From positions 1 through 46,246 of the forward strand of contig JAEOSY010000049.1 of assembly GCA_016840125.1 (NCBI GenBank): DNA of 46,246 bases, written 5' to 3'. The notes below the pieces were generated by a model. It searched no databases and was not told where the DNA came from. It was given only the letters and a program-made list of their open reading frames with translations. The DNA is from Candidatus Helarchaeota archaeon. GTDB taxonomy: Archaea > Asgardarchaeota > Lokiarchaeia > Helarchaeales > HEL-GB-A. Position 1 is the stretch's first letter; each line of letters begins with the position of its first letter. Both the position numbers and the translations under genes were made by a program. Of this stretch, positions 16,695 to 24,543 are shown in pieces.

Positions 16695-17243
16695 GTGATG
16701 TTTGTGTTTATTTGTTGTGTTGTTGATTTTGAAAATCAACCTATTTCAGGGGATTTGCTTGTTAGTTCACCGTTTAGAACAAAGCTTATTGACTATGTTA
16801 AATTGGAATTAGAGGATCTACGTCAAATTGATAATATTATAAAAGAACTCTTAAAACTGGACGATAATTTTAATTATGATCGGGATGTAGGAATAAAACC
16901 AATCCAATTTCTTGAAAAATATGAGAAATTAGATTTAGAATTTGAAGGACAATCCTTTGAACTTCCAAGAACAATCCTAAAGAAATTGAGTACGCAATTT
17001 CGGATTTTCTATGTAATAGAATGCACTATTTTTGTACCAATACTAGCCGCTCCAAAATGGATGAAGGGGATCATTAGAGAAAAGGATTTTGAAATGCAAA
17101 TTTGCGCCCCGGGTTTTTCGGTGGATGATAAAAAATTTCAATTGGAGATTCTTGAGTTTGATTCAGAACCGAGTGAAAAATTGAGAGAAATGGTCAATGG
17201 TCGATTATTGGTTTTATATATACCATTAAATCAAATAAATTAG
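16695..17243 (+). CDS. hypothetical protein
   Basis: A 182-residue protein with a short hydrophobic N-terminal strand (MMFVFICCVVDF), an acidic helix (KLIDYVKLELEDLRQIDNII), and a beta-rich second half ending RLLVLYIPLNQIN. No family recognised. Two start codons (GTG 16695, ATG 16698) lie together, and no clear SD site precedes them, so it may be leaderless. It is 21 bases upstream of a membrane-protein gene on the same strand and is likely co-transcribed. Confidence 0.6.
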   Translation: MMFVFICCVVDFENQPISGDLLVSSPFRTKLIDYVKLELEDLRQIDNIIKELLKLDDNFNYDRDVGIKPIQFLEKYEKLDLEFEGQSFELPRTILKKLSTQFRIFYVIECTIFVPILAAPKWMKGIIREKDFEMQICAPGFSVDDKKFQLEILEFDSEPSEKLREMVNGRLLVLYIPLNQIN

Positions 17244-17264
17244 GAATTTAGATAGGGTTGCTCA

Positions 17265-17834
17265 ATGGAAAAAGAGATGAAGTTTAAAGTAGCATCGGTG
17301 GTTTCTCTTATCTTGAGTTTTTTATTGATTATTGATGCCTTTTCATATGGTAGTTTTTATTTTTACCTGATATTAATTTCAGGAATAGTTGGATTAATGG
17401 GATCTATTTTATCTTTGGGTATTTTCCCGATTATAGGAGGGCTTGTCACAGGTGGGGGGATTTTATTTTTAGTAGCCCAACCTGAATTCGAATTTGCTGA
17501 TACTTTTCTTCTCACCTTATTAAAGGCTGTACCTCTTATATTAGGGGGGTGTGGGATGCTTCTGTGGTATGAATTTTCAGAGGATCCGCTATCAACAAAC
17601 CTATCCCGACTTGGAATTGGGAAAACAGACTATTTTGAGCTAAAATCAATGGGTATAACAAATTTGAAAGAACTTGTTGAGGAGAAGGATCATGAAGAAG
17701 AAGTTTGTTCATTAACTTCGATTCCTTTACCGCAATTAAAATCCTGGATTGAGCAGGGCGAGAAGATCCTTCAAGAAATTGAAAAGTTGAGAAAGGCTCA
17801 GTTGCAGAAGGACTTTAAGAGAAAGCGTAAATAA
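17265..17834 (+). CDS. membrane protein with C-terminal helix-hairpin-helix-like tail
   Basis: A 189-residue protein with four hydrophobic helices (about 8-110). A soluble C-terminus (LSRLGIGKTDYFELKSMGIT, then LKELVEE) resembles the DUF4332-type helix-hairpin-helix, which recurs in archaeal membrane proteins. The last 30 residues are a basic helix. Function unknown; the tail may contact nucleic acid or a protein partner. It follows the 182-residue hypothetical gene closely and converges with the small 2-TM gene. Confidence 0.65.
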   Translation: MEKEMKFKVASVVSLILSFLLIIDAFSYGSFYFYLILISGIVGLMGSILSLGIFPIIGGLVTGGGILFLVAQPEFEFADTFLLTLLKAVPLILGGCGMLLWYEFSEDPLSTNLSRLGIGKTDYFELKSMGITNLKELVEEKDHEEEVCSLTSIPLPQLKSWIEQGEKILQEIEKLRKAQLQKDFKRKRK

Positions 17835-17851
17835 GTAGCCTCTTTTATTCT

Positions 17852-18058
17852 TTAATACGGTTGGCGCCCGTATTTAATTAATCCTACTATTAAGGAAATA
17901 CCAGCGATGGCTAAAATTAGAATACCGAGCACTATCATAGACATACCGGAGGTATAGGTACCACCACCGTCCAACCATATATATCCTGCAATTAGAAAAA
18001 TTAATCCGAGAGGCAAGCAACATATGAACGCCATGAGATAAGAATTAAACCGACCCAA
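17852..18058 (-). CDS. small two-helix membrane protein
   Basis: A 68-residue protein with two transmembrane helices (about 7-28 and 40-62) joined by a glycine-rich turn and ending in a short basic tail (KYGRQPY). Function unknown. It starts with TTG at 18058; GGGGTGA lies five bases before it and supports that choice over the internal ATG. The upstream 206-base spacer holds no recognised gene. Confidence 0.6.
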   Translation of the reverse strand: MGRFNSYLMAFICCLPLGLIFLIAGYIWLDGGGTYTSGMSMIVLGILILAIAGISLIVGLIKYGRQPY

Positions 18059-18264
18059 ATTTTCACCCCTAGTTTATATTTTTTTTCAATTATTATTTAG
18101 TTATTAGAAACATCAAACCTTAAAAAATTAGTTTTTCTTACCTTTGAGTTCTTAGCGTATATTACTAGGATATTCTCTGAATATTAATGCAAGATCAAGA
18201 TTTGTTGATATAAAATTGAATTACTTTCAATAACGAAGGGTAATTGATTAAATAGGTGATGTTA

Positions 18265-18468
18265 ATGCGATTGGCAGATTTCAAATTGGTTGATAGAACG
18301 CAAGGGTCTTTAACTTGGAAGATAGTAGAACGAATGCAAAAGACGATTGAATCTATTCCGAATAATTCCATGAATTATTTTAGCTCTACAATCATGCAAA
18401 ATCAAAATAATTCATTAGTCATTGATATGAACATTCCAAAACGAGAAATCGTTATAAATTCGTATTAA
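18265..18468 (+). CDS. small hypothetical protein
   Basis: A 67-residue protein (MRLADFKLVDRTQGSLTWKI at its start) with a short amphipathic helix and a C-terminal strand pair (VIDMNIPKREIVI). No family recognised. Several start codons are clustered; the ATG at 18265 is chosen because AGGTGAT lies four bases before it. A T-rich terminator follows, so it appears to be a single-gene unit. Confidence 0.55.
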   Translation: MRLADFKLVDRTQGSLTWKIVERMQKTIESIPNNSMNYFSSTIMQNQNNSLVIDMNIPKREIVINSY

Positions 18469-18490
18469 TAAGTTTGTAAAATTCCTTAAA

Positions 18491-18508
18491 TCTTTTTCAT
18501 TTTTTTTA
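18491..18508 (+). terminator. T-rich terminator
   Basis: TCTTTTT, then CAT, then seven T residues, 23-40 bases after the stop of the 67-residue gene. No strong hairpin, as is usual for archaeal termination. Confidence 0.5.
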
Positions 18509-18534
18509 ATTTACGGCTTTTTTGTAGAATAAAA

Positions 18535-18555
18535 GCATAAAAATATTTTAAAAGA
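18535..18555 (+). promoter_or_regulatory. promoter of the CoA-transferase operon
   Basis: An A-rich BRE-like stretch followed by AAATATTTTAAAA lies about 75-90 bases before the alpha-subunit ATG. This gives a predicted leader of about 50 nt. Confidence 0.4.
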
Positions 18556-18627
18556 CCATCTTCATTGTTTTTTTGCGAAAGATAATAAACAATGGGAAGT
18601 TAATAACGCCTTCTGGAGGCAGAGTAC

Positions 18628-19497
18628 ATGAAAGATAAAATCATGTCATTAAAGGAAGCAGTAGAATTATATGTTGAAGATGGAGATCTGGTTGGTATAG
18701 GTGGGCTTTCTTTTTGGAGGAAAGCAGCTTCTACAACACGTGAAATAATACGGCAAAAGAAAAAAAGATTGGGGGTTATTTCATTTGTGGGGGGGATTTG
18801 TGCTGACATGCTAATAGGGGCAGGTAATCTAGATCGAATTCGAACAAGTTTCATTGGGATGGAGTTATTTGGATTAGCGCCCAATCATCGCCGAGCGGTC
18901 GGAGCTGGTCAGCTAAAGGTTATTGAAGAATCTGAGGCGACAATCGCGCTTGGACTCAAAGCTATTTATTTGAAATTACCCTTTCTCCCCTTACGTGGTG
19001 TTCTCGAAACTGATGTTTTGAAAGTCAGGAATGATCTGAAAGAATTTAATTGTCCATTAACTGGAGATAAATTAGTTGCATGTCCCCCGATTCAGGTTGA
19101 TGTTGCTATAATTCATGTCCCTTACGCGGATGCGAAAGGTAATGGGAACATTCAAGGACCTGTCTGGCTAGATGATGACTTAGCAAAAACTGCTAAAAAA
19201 ACGATAGTAACTTGTGAAAGAATTGTTGAAACTGAGGATATAATTCATTATCAGGGAAAAGGGCAAATTCCGATGCAAACAGTGGATGCGGTAGTTAAAG
19301 TACCTTATGGAGCTCATCCCACCAGTTGTTATCCATTCTATACGTATGATGCAGATGCCATAATGAAGTATATTAAGCTTTGTCAGACGCCTGAAGGATA
19401 TAAGGAATATGAGAAGGAATTTATTGCGTTATCCACTCAAGCGGAATATTTGGAGAAAATTGGAGGAGTAAAGGAGATCTTAAAGATTAGATTGTAG
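18628..19497 (+). CDS. CoA-transferase/hydrolase alpha subunit (IpdA/GctA-like)
   Basis: A 289-residue family I CoA-transferase alpha subunit. The N-terminal DGDLVGIGGLSFWRKA resembles the CoA-binding glycine loop of glutaconate CoA-transferase A and IpdA. LKLPFLPLRGVLETDVLK and VDAVVKVPYGAHPTSCYP match IpdA closely, including spacing. Enzymes of this type either swap CoA between carboxylic acids (GctAB) or hydrolyse a ring-derived CoA ester (IpdAB in steroid breakdown). The pattern is nearer IpdA by eye; the substrate is unknown. GGAGG precedes the ATG. It forms a two-gene operon with the beta subunit, which starts 10 bases downstream. Confidence 0.85.
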   Translation: MKDKIMSLKEAVELYVEDGDLVGIGGLSFWRKAASTTREIIRQKKKRLGVISFVGGICADMLIGAGNLDRIRTSFIGMELFGLAPNHRRAVGAGQLKVIEESEATIALGLKAIYLKLPFLPLRGVLETDVLKVRNDLKEFNCPLTGDKLVACPPIQVDVAIIHVPYADAKGNGNIQGPVWLDDDLAKTAKKTIVTCERIVETEDIIHYQGKGQIPMQTVDAVVKVPYGAHPTSCYPFYTYDADAIMKYIKLCQTPEGYKEYEKEFIALSTQAEYLEKIGGVKEILKIRL

Positions 19498-19507
19498 GTG
19501 AGAGATC

Positions 19508-20392
19508 ATGGTTGATTATACAACAGATGAATTATTAACAATATTAATGGCAAGGGAAGTCACAAATAAGGATGTCATGATAGTTGGCGTTGCTACACCT
19601 ATAGTTTGGTCAGCTTTTACATTAGCGAAGGTTACGCACGCGCCGGATGCGATATTCCATTATTTAATGGGAAATACTTTCGTTTGGGAAGCTCGTCAAG
19701 TTAGTTTGCTCTGGTTTGAGTTAGGAGCCGCATCCCGTTGTCACCGCCTACATAATACAGGTGAATGTACCTTGGAATTACTTCCGCATGATAGATTAAC
19801 TACGATTGAATTCTTCAGACCTGCTCAGGTGGATCAATGGGGTAACTCAAATAATGTAGTTATTGGAGATTGGCAAAAACCTAAAGTAAGGTTACCTGGA
19901 GCTGCGGGTATCATTGATTTCTCAGGATTTTACTCCGCAGGTCAGCATTTATATGTTACACGTCACGATAAACGCACCTTTGTTCCGGCTGAGAAGTTAT
20001 TCTTTCGTTCGGGGGTGGGATTTGTGGATGGTTCTCGTCCTTTAATTGAATATGGTTTGATCGGAGCTGGGCCAAAATGCGTTATTACAGACCTAGCCTA
20101 TTTGGATTTTGATGAGAAAGAACGCCGAATGAGGATAAAATCGTTACATCCAGGAGTGACAAGCGATCAAGTGCAAGAAAATACGGGATTTGAACTTTTA
20201 AAAGCTCCGGACTTAAAGGAAACCAAACCCCCCACTGAAACTGAGATTCGAATACTTCGAGAAAAGGTGGATCCCCTCGGGATAAGAAAGTTAGAAGTAT
20301 TAACTGGAAAAGAACGGGCGGATCTCCTAGCCGAGATAATCAAGAAAGAGTATAGTCGGATTAACCGAATTCCGTCATTAATTAGTTCCTAG
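19508..20392 (+). CDS. CoA-transferase/hydrolase beta subunit (IpdB/GctB-like)
   Basis: A 294-residue beta subunit of the same heteromer. TTDELLTILMAREVTNKDVM matches the N-terminus of the family, and FRPAQVDQWGNSNNVVIGDW and SLHPGVTSDQVQENTGFEL are strongly IpdB/GctB-like. The usual E-x-G loop that donates the catalytic glutamate in true CoA-transferases is not evident where expected, which favours the hydrolase-like IpdB branch; this needs alignment. AGGTGAGAGATC places the start. It converges with the diverged GTPase gene, only four bases apart. Confidence 0.85.
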   Translation: MVDYTTDELLTILMAREVTNKDVMIVGVATPIVWSAFTLAKVTHAPDAIFHYLMGNTFVWEARQVSLLWFELGAASRCHRLHNTGECTLELLPHDRLTTIEFFRPAQVDQWGNSNNVVIGDWQKPKVRLPGAAGIIDFSGFYSAGQHLYVTRHDKRTFVPAEKLFFRSGVGFVDGSRPLIEYGLIGAGPKCVITDLAYLDFDEKERRMRIKSLHPGVTSDQVQENTGFELLKAPDLKETKPPTETEIRILREKVDPLGIRKLEVLTGKERADLLAEIIKKEYSRINRIPSLISS

Positions 20393-20396
20393 TTTT

Positions 20397-21311
20397 TTAA
20401 CAGTTTCCTCCATTATTCACCTGCGATGTATCAGGTTCAAGGAAAGGACATTTGTACTCTTGCATCTGCTCACGTCGTAGGAGGATAATTTCATTCAACA
20501 ATTTAATAAAATAGTCCTCGCTTTCAGGATTAATGGCGGTGAGGGGATATGTACGCTCACCGAAGATGTTTTCAATTAGTTGAGCTGATAAGCGCTTTGA
20601 TAAATCTTGTTTATTTGCAAGAACAACAATTGCGGCGAAGGGTGAGAGTCGTTTCAATTTTGGTAACAATTTTTGTTTTGTTGTTGTAACATTTTGGGGT
20701 GTGCTGTCGGTCACAATAAAATAGAGATAAAAACTTCGAAGTTTTTCTGAAAGCAGGGGAGCTGGAGATATAGAGGCTAAATTTTCCATCACATCTTTCC
20801 CATAGTCGTATAGATTAATCTTGAGAGGTAGAAAAGTGATAATTTCCTTTTTATAGGAATTCAATAAACCAGAAATTTTAGAGGCCTTTCCGGGAATTAA
20901 TTCGAATAAAGTAGTTTTTCCCACTTGGTCAAAGCCAATCAAACCAAATTTCATAACAAAAATTTTATTCAGTAGAAGATTTTGAATATTTTCACTTTCT
21001 AAGGGAAATATACCCTCAATAATATCTCTAATATGTGCTAGTAAAAGAAGATCTTCTTTTTTTAACTCAGTAATATTTTCATCTTGGAATTGAGCTTTCC
21101 CTTGATAGAATTCTAAAAATTTGTTACAATCAAGAGGACATTTAAAACATTCAGATAAATAAACTTGAATATTTGTCTGGAACATATGAAATTGAAAGAT
21201 AAGTTTCTCTTTTCGAATAATAATTTTTCTGTCCACAATTTCTGTATCAATTAAAGTCTTAAGATATGTTGTCAGAAGCTTTTTTCTTCTCTGAAAATTA
21301 AAAATACTCAC
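20397..21311 (-). CDS. diverged Arf/Ras-like GTPase with cysteine-containing N-terminal domain
   Basis: This 304-residue protein has a helical N-terminal domain (1-118) with CFKCPLDC (Cys55, 58, 62), then a GTPase-like domain. It has the P-loop GFDQVGKT (126-133), a degenerate G3 (DYGK, 169-172, lacking the Gln of DxxGQ), NKQD (233-236) and a TAINPES G5-like loop. Loss of the catalytic Gln suggests slow hydrolysis or regulated binding. The last residue is cysteine (NNGGNC), which could be lipidated, though no archaeal CaaX pathway is assumed. It begins with GTG behind AAGTGAT. The three N-terminal cysteines may bind metal with a fourth ligand elsewhere. Confidence 0.75.
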   Translation of the reverse strand: MSIFNFQRRKKLLTTYLKTLIDTEIVDRKIIIRKEKLIFQFHMFQTNIQVYLSECFKCPLDCNKFLEFYQGKAQFQDENITELKKEDLLLLAHIRDIIEGIFPLESENIQNLLLNKIFVMKFGLIGFDQVGKTTLFELIPGKASKISGLLNSYKKEIITFLPLKINLYDYGKDVMENLASISPAPLLSEKLRSFYLYFIVTDSTPQNVTTTKQKLLPKLKRLSPFAAIVVLANKQDLSKRLSAQLIENIFGERTYPLTAINPESEDYFIKLLNEIILLRREQMQEYKCPFLEPDTSQVNNGGNC

Positions 21312-21516
21312 TAATTATCACTTGATTCTAGTAATGGATATATCTGTTCTTCTAATAAAGTTGTATTTTTAACAGTTTAATTCTTTTCTAGAAAGTGTTA
21401 AATTTAAGGACGTAGTAAAAATTGTTGAGAGGTAATTTCATAATTACATCCAATTTCATTATTTGAAACATGAATTGACAGAATTCTCTTCTAGATGAAT
21501 TTGTTTAGGTGAAAGC

Positions 21517-22368
21517 ATGCCACAAATCAAGTTCGCCCCAATATCCAAAGAAACCCAGATTCCAGGAACGAACTATTCCATCCAAATAGGAGTAATTCAA
21601 AATCACGACCGCTCATGGGGTGTAAAATTAAGCCAAGCTGGAAAAGCCATTGCAGCTAAAAGGATCAAGAAGTTAATTGATGTAGAAATTGTTGGAGTTA
21701 TTAGGGATACGATTGGAAAGAAGGTTGCACTTGATACTTTCGAATTAGGAACGACGATGAGTAACTTACTTAGAGAAACTTATGAAAAAATAAAAAGTAA
21801 ACAGAAGCAAGCTACGGCACAGAAGCCAACCCCAGCTCCAAAGCCAGCCCCAGCTCCTCAGCCTGTTCCAGCCCCAGCTCCTCAGCTTGTTCCAGCCCCA
21901 GCTCCTCAGCCTGTTCCAGCCCCAGCTCCTCAGCCTGTTCCAGCCCCAGCTCCTCAGCCTGTTCCAGCGCCTCAACCAGCTGCTCAACCCTCACCAGCGC
22001 CAATACCGCAACCTGAAAATCAATCCAAAATCGAATCGGCTCTAGCGGATATGAGGATCCCAACAGGGAGTTCGGACGGGGGTAGTTCTGACAGTTTTTG
22101 GTCCGCCTATTCAAATGTTAGTACAACAGAGGAAGTCTATAGCGAGCCCCAACCTGCAGTTCAACAGCCAGTAATCCAACAACCAGTAGTCCAACAGCCT
22201 GTTATTCAACAACCAGCTCAACCTGCACCCACTATTACACCTCAGACGCCATCTACTTCCGATCAATTAGATGATGCTTTAGGAATTTTAGGGGTGAAAT
22301 GCGCAAATTGTGGGAGCGAAGTGGATCCCGATAAAAATACTTGCCCATTTTGCGGACAACCTCTCTAA
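21517..22368 (+). CDS. modular protein: N-terminal domain, Pro/Ala repeat linker, C-terminal zinc ribbon
   Basis: A 283-residue protein. An N-terminal domain (1-95, SIQIGVIQNHDRSWGVKL and LIDVEIVGVIRDTIGKKVAL) looks beta-rich and is not recognised. A linker (about 105-250) contains PVPAPAPQ repeats and PVVQQPVIQQ repeats. The protein ends in a zinc ribbon, CANCGSEVDPDKNTCPFCG, at the very C-terminus. The architecture suggests an adaptor that presents a small zinc module on a flexible tether. AGGTGAAAGC precedes the ATG. The upstream divergent spacer (205 bases) is A/T-rich. Confidence 0.75.
   Translation: MPQIKFAPISKETQIPGTNYSIQIGVIQNHDRSWGVKLSQAGKAIAAKRIKKLIDVEIVGVIRDTIGKKVALDTFELGTTMSNLLRETYEKIKSKQKQATAQKPTPAPKPAPAPQPVPAPAPQLVPAPAPQPVPAPAPQPVPAPAPQPVPAPQPAAQPSPAPIPQPENQSKIESALADMRIPTGSSDGGSSDSFWSAYSNVSTTEEVYSEPQPAVQQPVIQQPVVQQPVIQQPAQPAPTITPQTPSTSDQLDDALGILGVKCANCGSEVDPDKNTCPFCGQPL
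21844..21970 (+). repeat. 24-bp in-frame tandem repeat
   Basis: Four full copies of a 24-base unit (21862-21885, 21886-21909, 21910-21933, 21934-21957) are flanked by partial copies. They encode PVPAPAPQ; copy two carries a C-to-T change giving Leu for Pro. Near identity implies recent expansion by slippage or recombination within the linker. Confidence 0.9.
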
Positions 22369-22415
22369 TATGCCCTCCGTATTAACGAACTAGAGGTTTT
22401 ATTTCTAAAAAAAAA

Positions 22416-22425
22416 TTAAAATATT
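22416..22425 (+). promoter_or_regulatory. TATA-like box of the coiled-coil gene
   Basis: TTAAAATATT preceded by a run of A residues (BRE-like) lies about 75 bases before the ATG at 22495. The predicted transcription start, near 22445-22450, falls inside the palindrome at 22444-22458. Confidence 0.4.
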
Positions 22426-22443
22426 CGAACATTTCATTCATTT

Positions 22444-22458
22444 TAACATTACATGTTA
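22444..22458. promoter_or_regulatory. palindrome at the predicted transcription start
   Basis: TAACAT, then TAC, then ATGTTA: perfect six-base arms with a three-base spacer. It sits about 25-30 bases downstream of a TATA-like box, a typical site for an archaeal repressor that blocks polymerase recruitment. Confidence 0.35.
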
Positions 22459-22494
22459 TTATGAGGAAAATAGAACTCTAATGAGGTCTTAGAA

Positions 22495-23523
22495 ATGGAA
22501 GTCGATTGGTCAAAGGTCATTGAAAAACCGGATGCTAAACATAAGGTTGATGGTTCAATTTTGTTGAAATACCGCAGCATGACTGAAAAGCTGAATAATG
22601 AGGTAGATTCTCTAAAAAAGAAAAATACCGAACTTGAGAAGCAAAGTAAGGCGCAAGGCGCAACAATTGCAAAACTACAAAACGATCTAAAAGAACAACT
22701 GCAATCTGCACAAAGCTTAGAAAGTGAACTGCAATCGATTGTTGCTGAAAAAGAGAATGAGCATAAATCACAAATTGAATCCATTCAAAGCGAACTTGAG
22801 GCAGCAAAAGAAGAATTGGAAACTGTGAGACAAGAGTCTAGTGAGACACAGCAGAAATATGTCGAATTAGATGGTTTGTTAAGCGAAAAGACAGCAAAAG
22901 TTGCAGAATTAGAAGGAAAAATGTCAGATTTATCTACTAAAATTTCTGAAATGGAAGCAAGTGCGGGATCTATAGATGAACTAAAAGCGAAACTGGCGGA
23001 GGCTCAAAAAGCCATCGATAAGAAAGATTCCGAAGTTACGGAGCTAAACAGTAAAATAGAAGAATTGGAGGTCAAACTCAAAGCAGAAATAGAATCTCTG
23101 AACCAAAAACATGCCCAGGAGATGGAAGAGCAGAAGAATTCATATGAGCAACAAATCGAAGAATTAGAAGGACAACACGGAATGAGTCCATCACAACTCG
23201 CGAAGGTTGAAAAAGACTTGTTAAGTGGAACGATTTTTCTGCGTTATACTGGTTCAGATTTTGTGATAGTTAGGCAAAAACCGGAGGAAGGAATCGCCTT
23301 AATCTTGGATCAGCAGGAAGAAAAATGGTTGATGGTTTGGGATTCCAGTGCAGGATTTGTCGAACGAAGAACTGCAGAAAGAGTTGCAAGGTCTATTTCA
23401 AAGGCGGGCTGGGCGCTACCAAGCGGTGCAAGGGTCGGTTTTGGATTTGAACTTGAAATACAAGGAGAACAGTCAGTTCCAGATCGATTAACAAGAGATC
23501 AGCATGAATATATGGATGAATAG
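22495..23523 (+). CDS. long coiled-coil protein with C-terminal globular domain
   Basis: A 342-residue protein. Residues about 25-235 form a long heptad coiled coil rich in Glu, Lys and Gln. A C-terminal domain (about 240-342) has compact strands (GTIFLRYTGSDFVIVRQ, KWLMVWDSSAGFVERR) and a helix (RVARSISKAGWALPSG). No family recognised. It looks like a cytoskeletal or tethering protein, which is only an inference from shape. GAGGTC lies seven bases before the ATG. A T-rich terminator (23536-23552) separates it from dapF. Confidence 0.7.
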   Translation: MEVDWSKVIEKPDAKHKVDGSILLKYRSMTEKLNNEVDSLKKKNTELEKQSKAQGATIAKLQNDLKEQLQSAQSLESELQSIVAEKENEHKSQIESIQSELEAAKEELETVRQESSETQQKYVELDGLLSEKTAKVAELEGKMSDLSTKISEMEASAGSIDELKAKLAEAQKAIDKKDSEVTELNSKIEELEVKLKAEIESLNQKHAQEMEEQKNSYEQQIEELEGQHGMSPSQLAKVEKDLLSGTIFLRYTGSDFVIVRQKPEEGIALILDQQEEKWLMVWDSSAGFVERRTAERVARSISKAGWALPSGARVGFGFELEIQGEQSVPDRLTRDQHEYMDE

Positions 23524-23535
23524 GCCCAATTTGCT

Positions 23536-23552
23536 ATCTTCTTTTTTGTTTT
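23536..23552 (+). terminator. T-rich terminator after the coiled-coil gene
   Basis: Pyrimidine-rich stretch with six T residues in a row then GTTTT, 13-29 bases after the stop codon. It separates this unit from dapF, which has its own TATA-like element near 23570. Confidence 0.4.
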
Positions 23553-23639
23553 GAACTTAACAAAATTCTTAAAATATGTAGAAATTTAGTCACAAACTTT
23601 ATTTTCTTCTATCCTTTTCAGTTTATCTGAGGTATTTCG

Positions 23640-24509
23640 ATGTTATTTAGCAAGTTTCATGGTTTAGGTAATGATTACATCATCATTAATGAGTTCCAGA
23701 AAGAAATAATCCCTGAGAACCAAAAGGCGAAAATTACAAAAGCTATATGTGAACGCAGGTTTTCCATTGGTGCGGATGGTGTATTATTTGTGTCCCCGCC
23801 TACAATCAATGACGCAGAGATTAAAATGAGGATTTTTAATTTAGATGGATCTGAAGCAGAAATGTGTGGAAATGGAATTCGCTGCTTTGCGAAGTATATC
23901 TACGAAAAGAGAATTTTAAAAAACCTTGAAATACGCGTTGAAACCTTGGCAGGAATAAAAATTCCAAGTTTAATTATCGAAAACGAAAAAGTTAGCTTAA
24001 TAAAAGTTGATATGGGGGAGCCTAAACTATCACGTAACGAGATCCCCATGAAAGGGCCAAATACACATGTAATTAATGAGATCTTAAAATTAGGCCAAGT
24101 ATCCTATAATATTACCTGTGTATCAATGGGCAATCCCCATTGCGTAATTTTTACCAAGGAAAATCTTAAAGATTTTAATATTGAAGCTGGAAAGGAAATC
24201 GAAAATAATGAGATGTTTCCAAAAAAGATTAATGTAGAGTTTACCAAAGTGATATCCCCAAAGGAAATAGAAATGCGTGTTTGGGAGCGAGGCGTTGGTG
24301 AAACATTAGCGTGCGGGACAGGTGCTTGTGCTGCAGCTGTCGCTTCAATCTTAAACAAAAAGACTGAACGGGAAATTACAGTACATCTTCTGGGTGGCGA
24401 TTTAAAGATTTTCTGGGATGAGTCTAACAATCATGTTTATATGACTGGAACGGCAGAACATGTTTACGATGGGCAATTGTTGATGCAGTTTGAGTCGATT
24501 TTACTTTAG
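23640..24509 (+). CDS. dapF: diaminopimelate epimerase
   Basis: A 289-residue enzyme converting LL- to meso-diaminopimelate in lysine synthesis. Both catalytic cysteines are present, in AEMCGNGIRCFAKY and LACGTGACAAAVA, the two-base mechanism of the family. The N-terminus FSKFHGLGNDYIIIN and the ISMGNPH-like VSMGNPHCVIF are conserved. GAGGT lies six to seven bases before the ATG. The dapL-like aminotransferase begins 34 bases after it, suggesting a lysine operon. Length is normal. Confidence 0.95.
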   Translation: MLFSKFHGLGNDYIIINEFQKEIIPENQKAKITKAICERRFSIGADGVLFVSPPTINDAEIKMRIFNLDGSEAEMCGNGIRCFAKYIYEKRILKNLEIRVETLAGIKIPSLIIENEKVSLIKVDMGEPKLSRNEIPMKGPNTHVINEILKLGQVSYNITCVSMGNPHCVIFTKENLKDFNIEAGKEIENNEMFPKKINVEFTKVISPKEIEMRVWERGVGETLACGTGACAAAVASILNKKTEREITVHLLGGDLKIFWDESNNHVYMTGTAEHVYDGQLLMQFESILL

Positions 24510-24543
24510 ATATTATTTTGAATTTATTTACTGAGGTAAAAAA

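Noticed and set aside
20397..21311. C-terminal Cys as a CaaX prenylation site
   Set aside because: Only the last residue is Cys; no CaaX, CC or CxC pattern, so eukaryote-type prenylation is not supported.
21844..21970. CRISPR-like array
   Set aside because: Repeats are contiguous with no spacers and lie in frame within a coding region.
21766..22114. Two repetitive minus-strand frames (SWGWNRLR and EQAEELGL repeats)
   Set aside because: Antisense readings of the 24-bp repeat; repeats keep every frame open, so an open frame here is no evidence.
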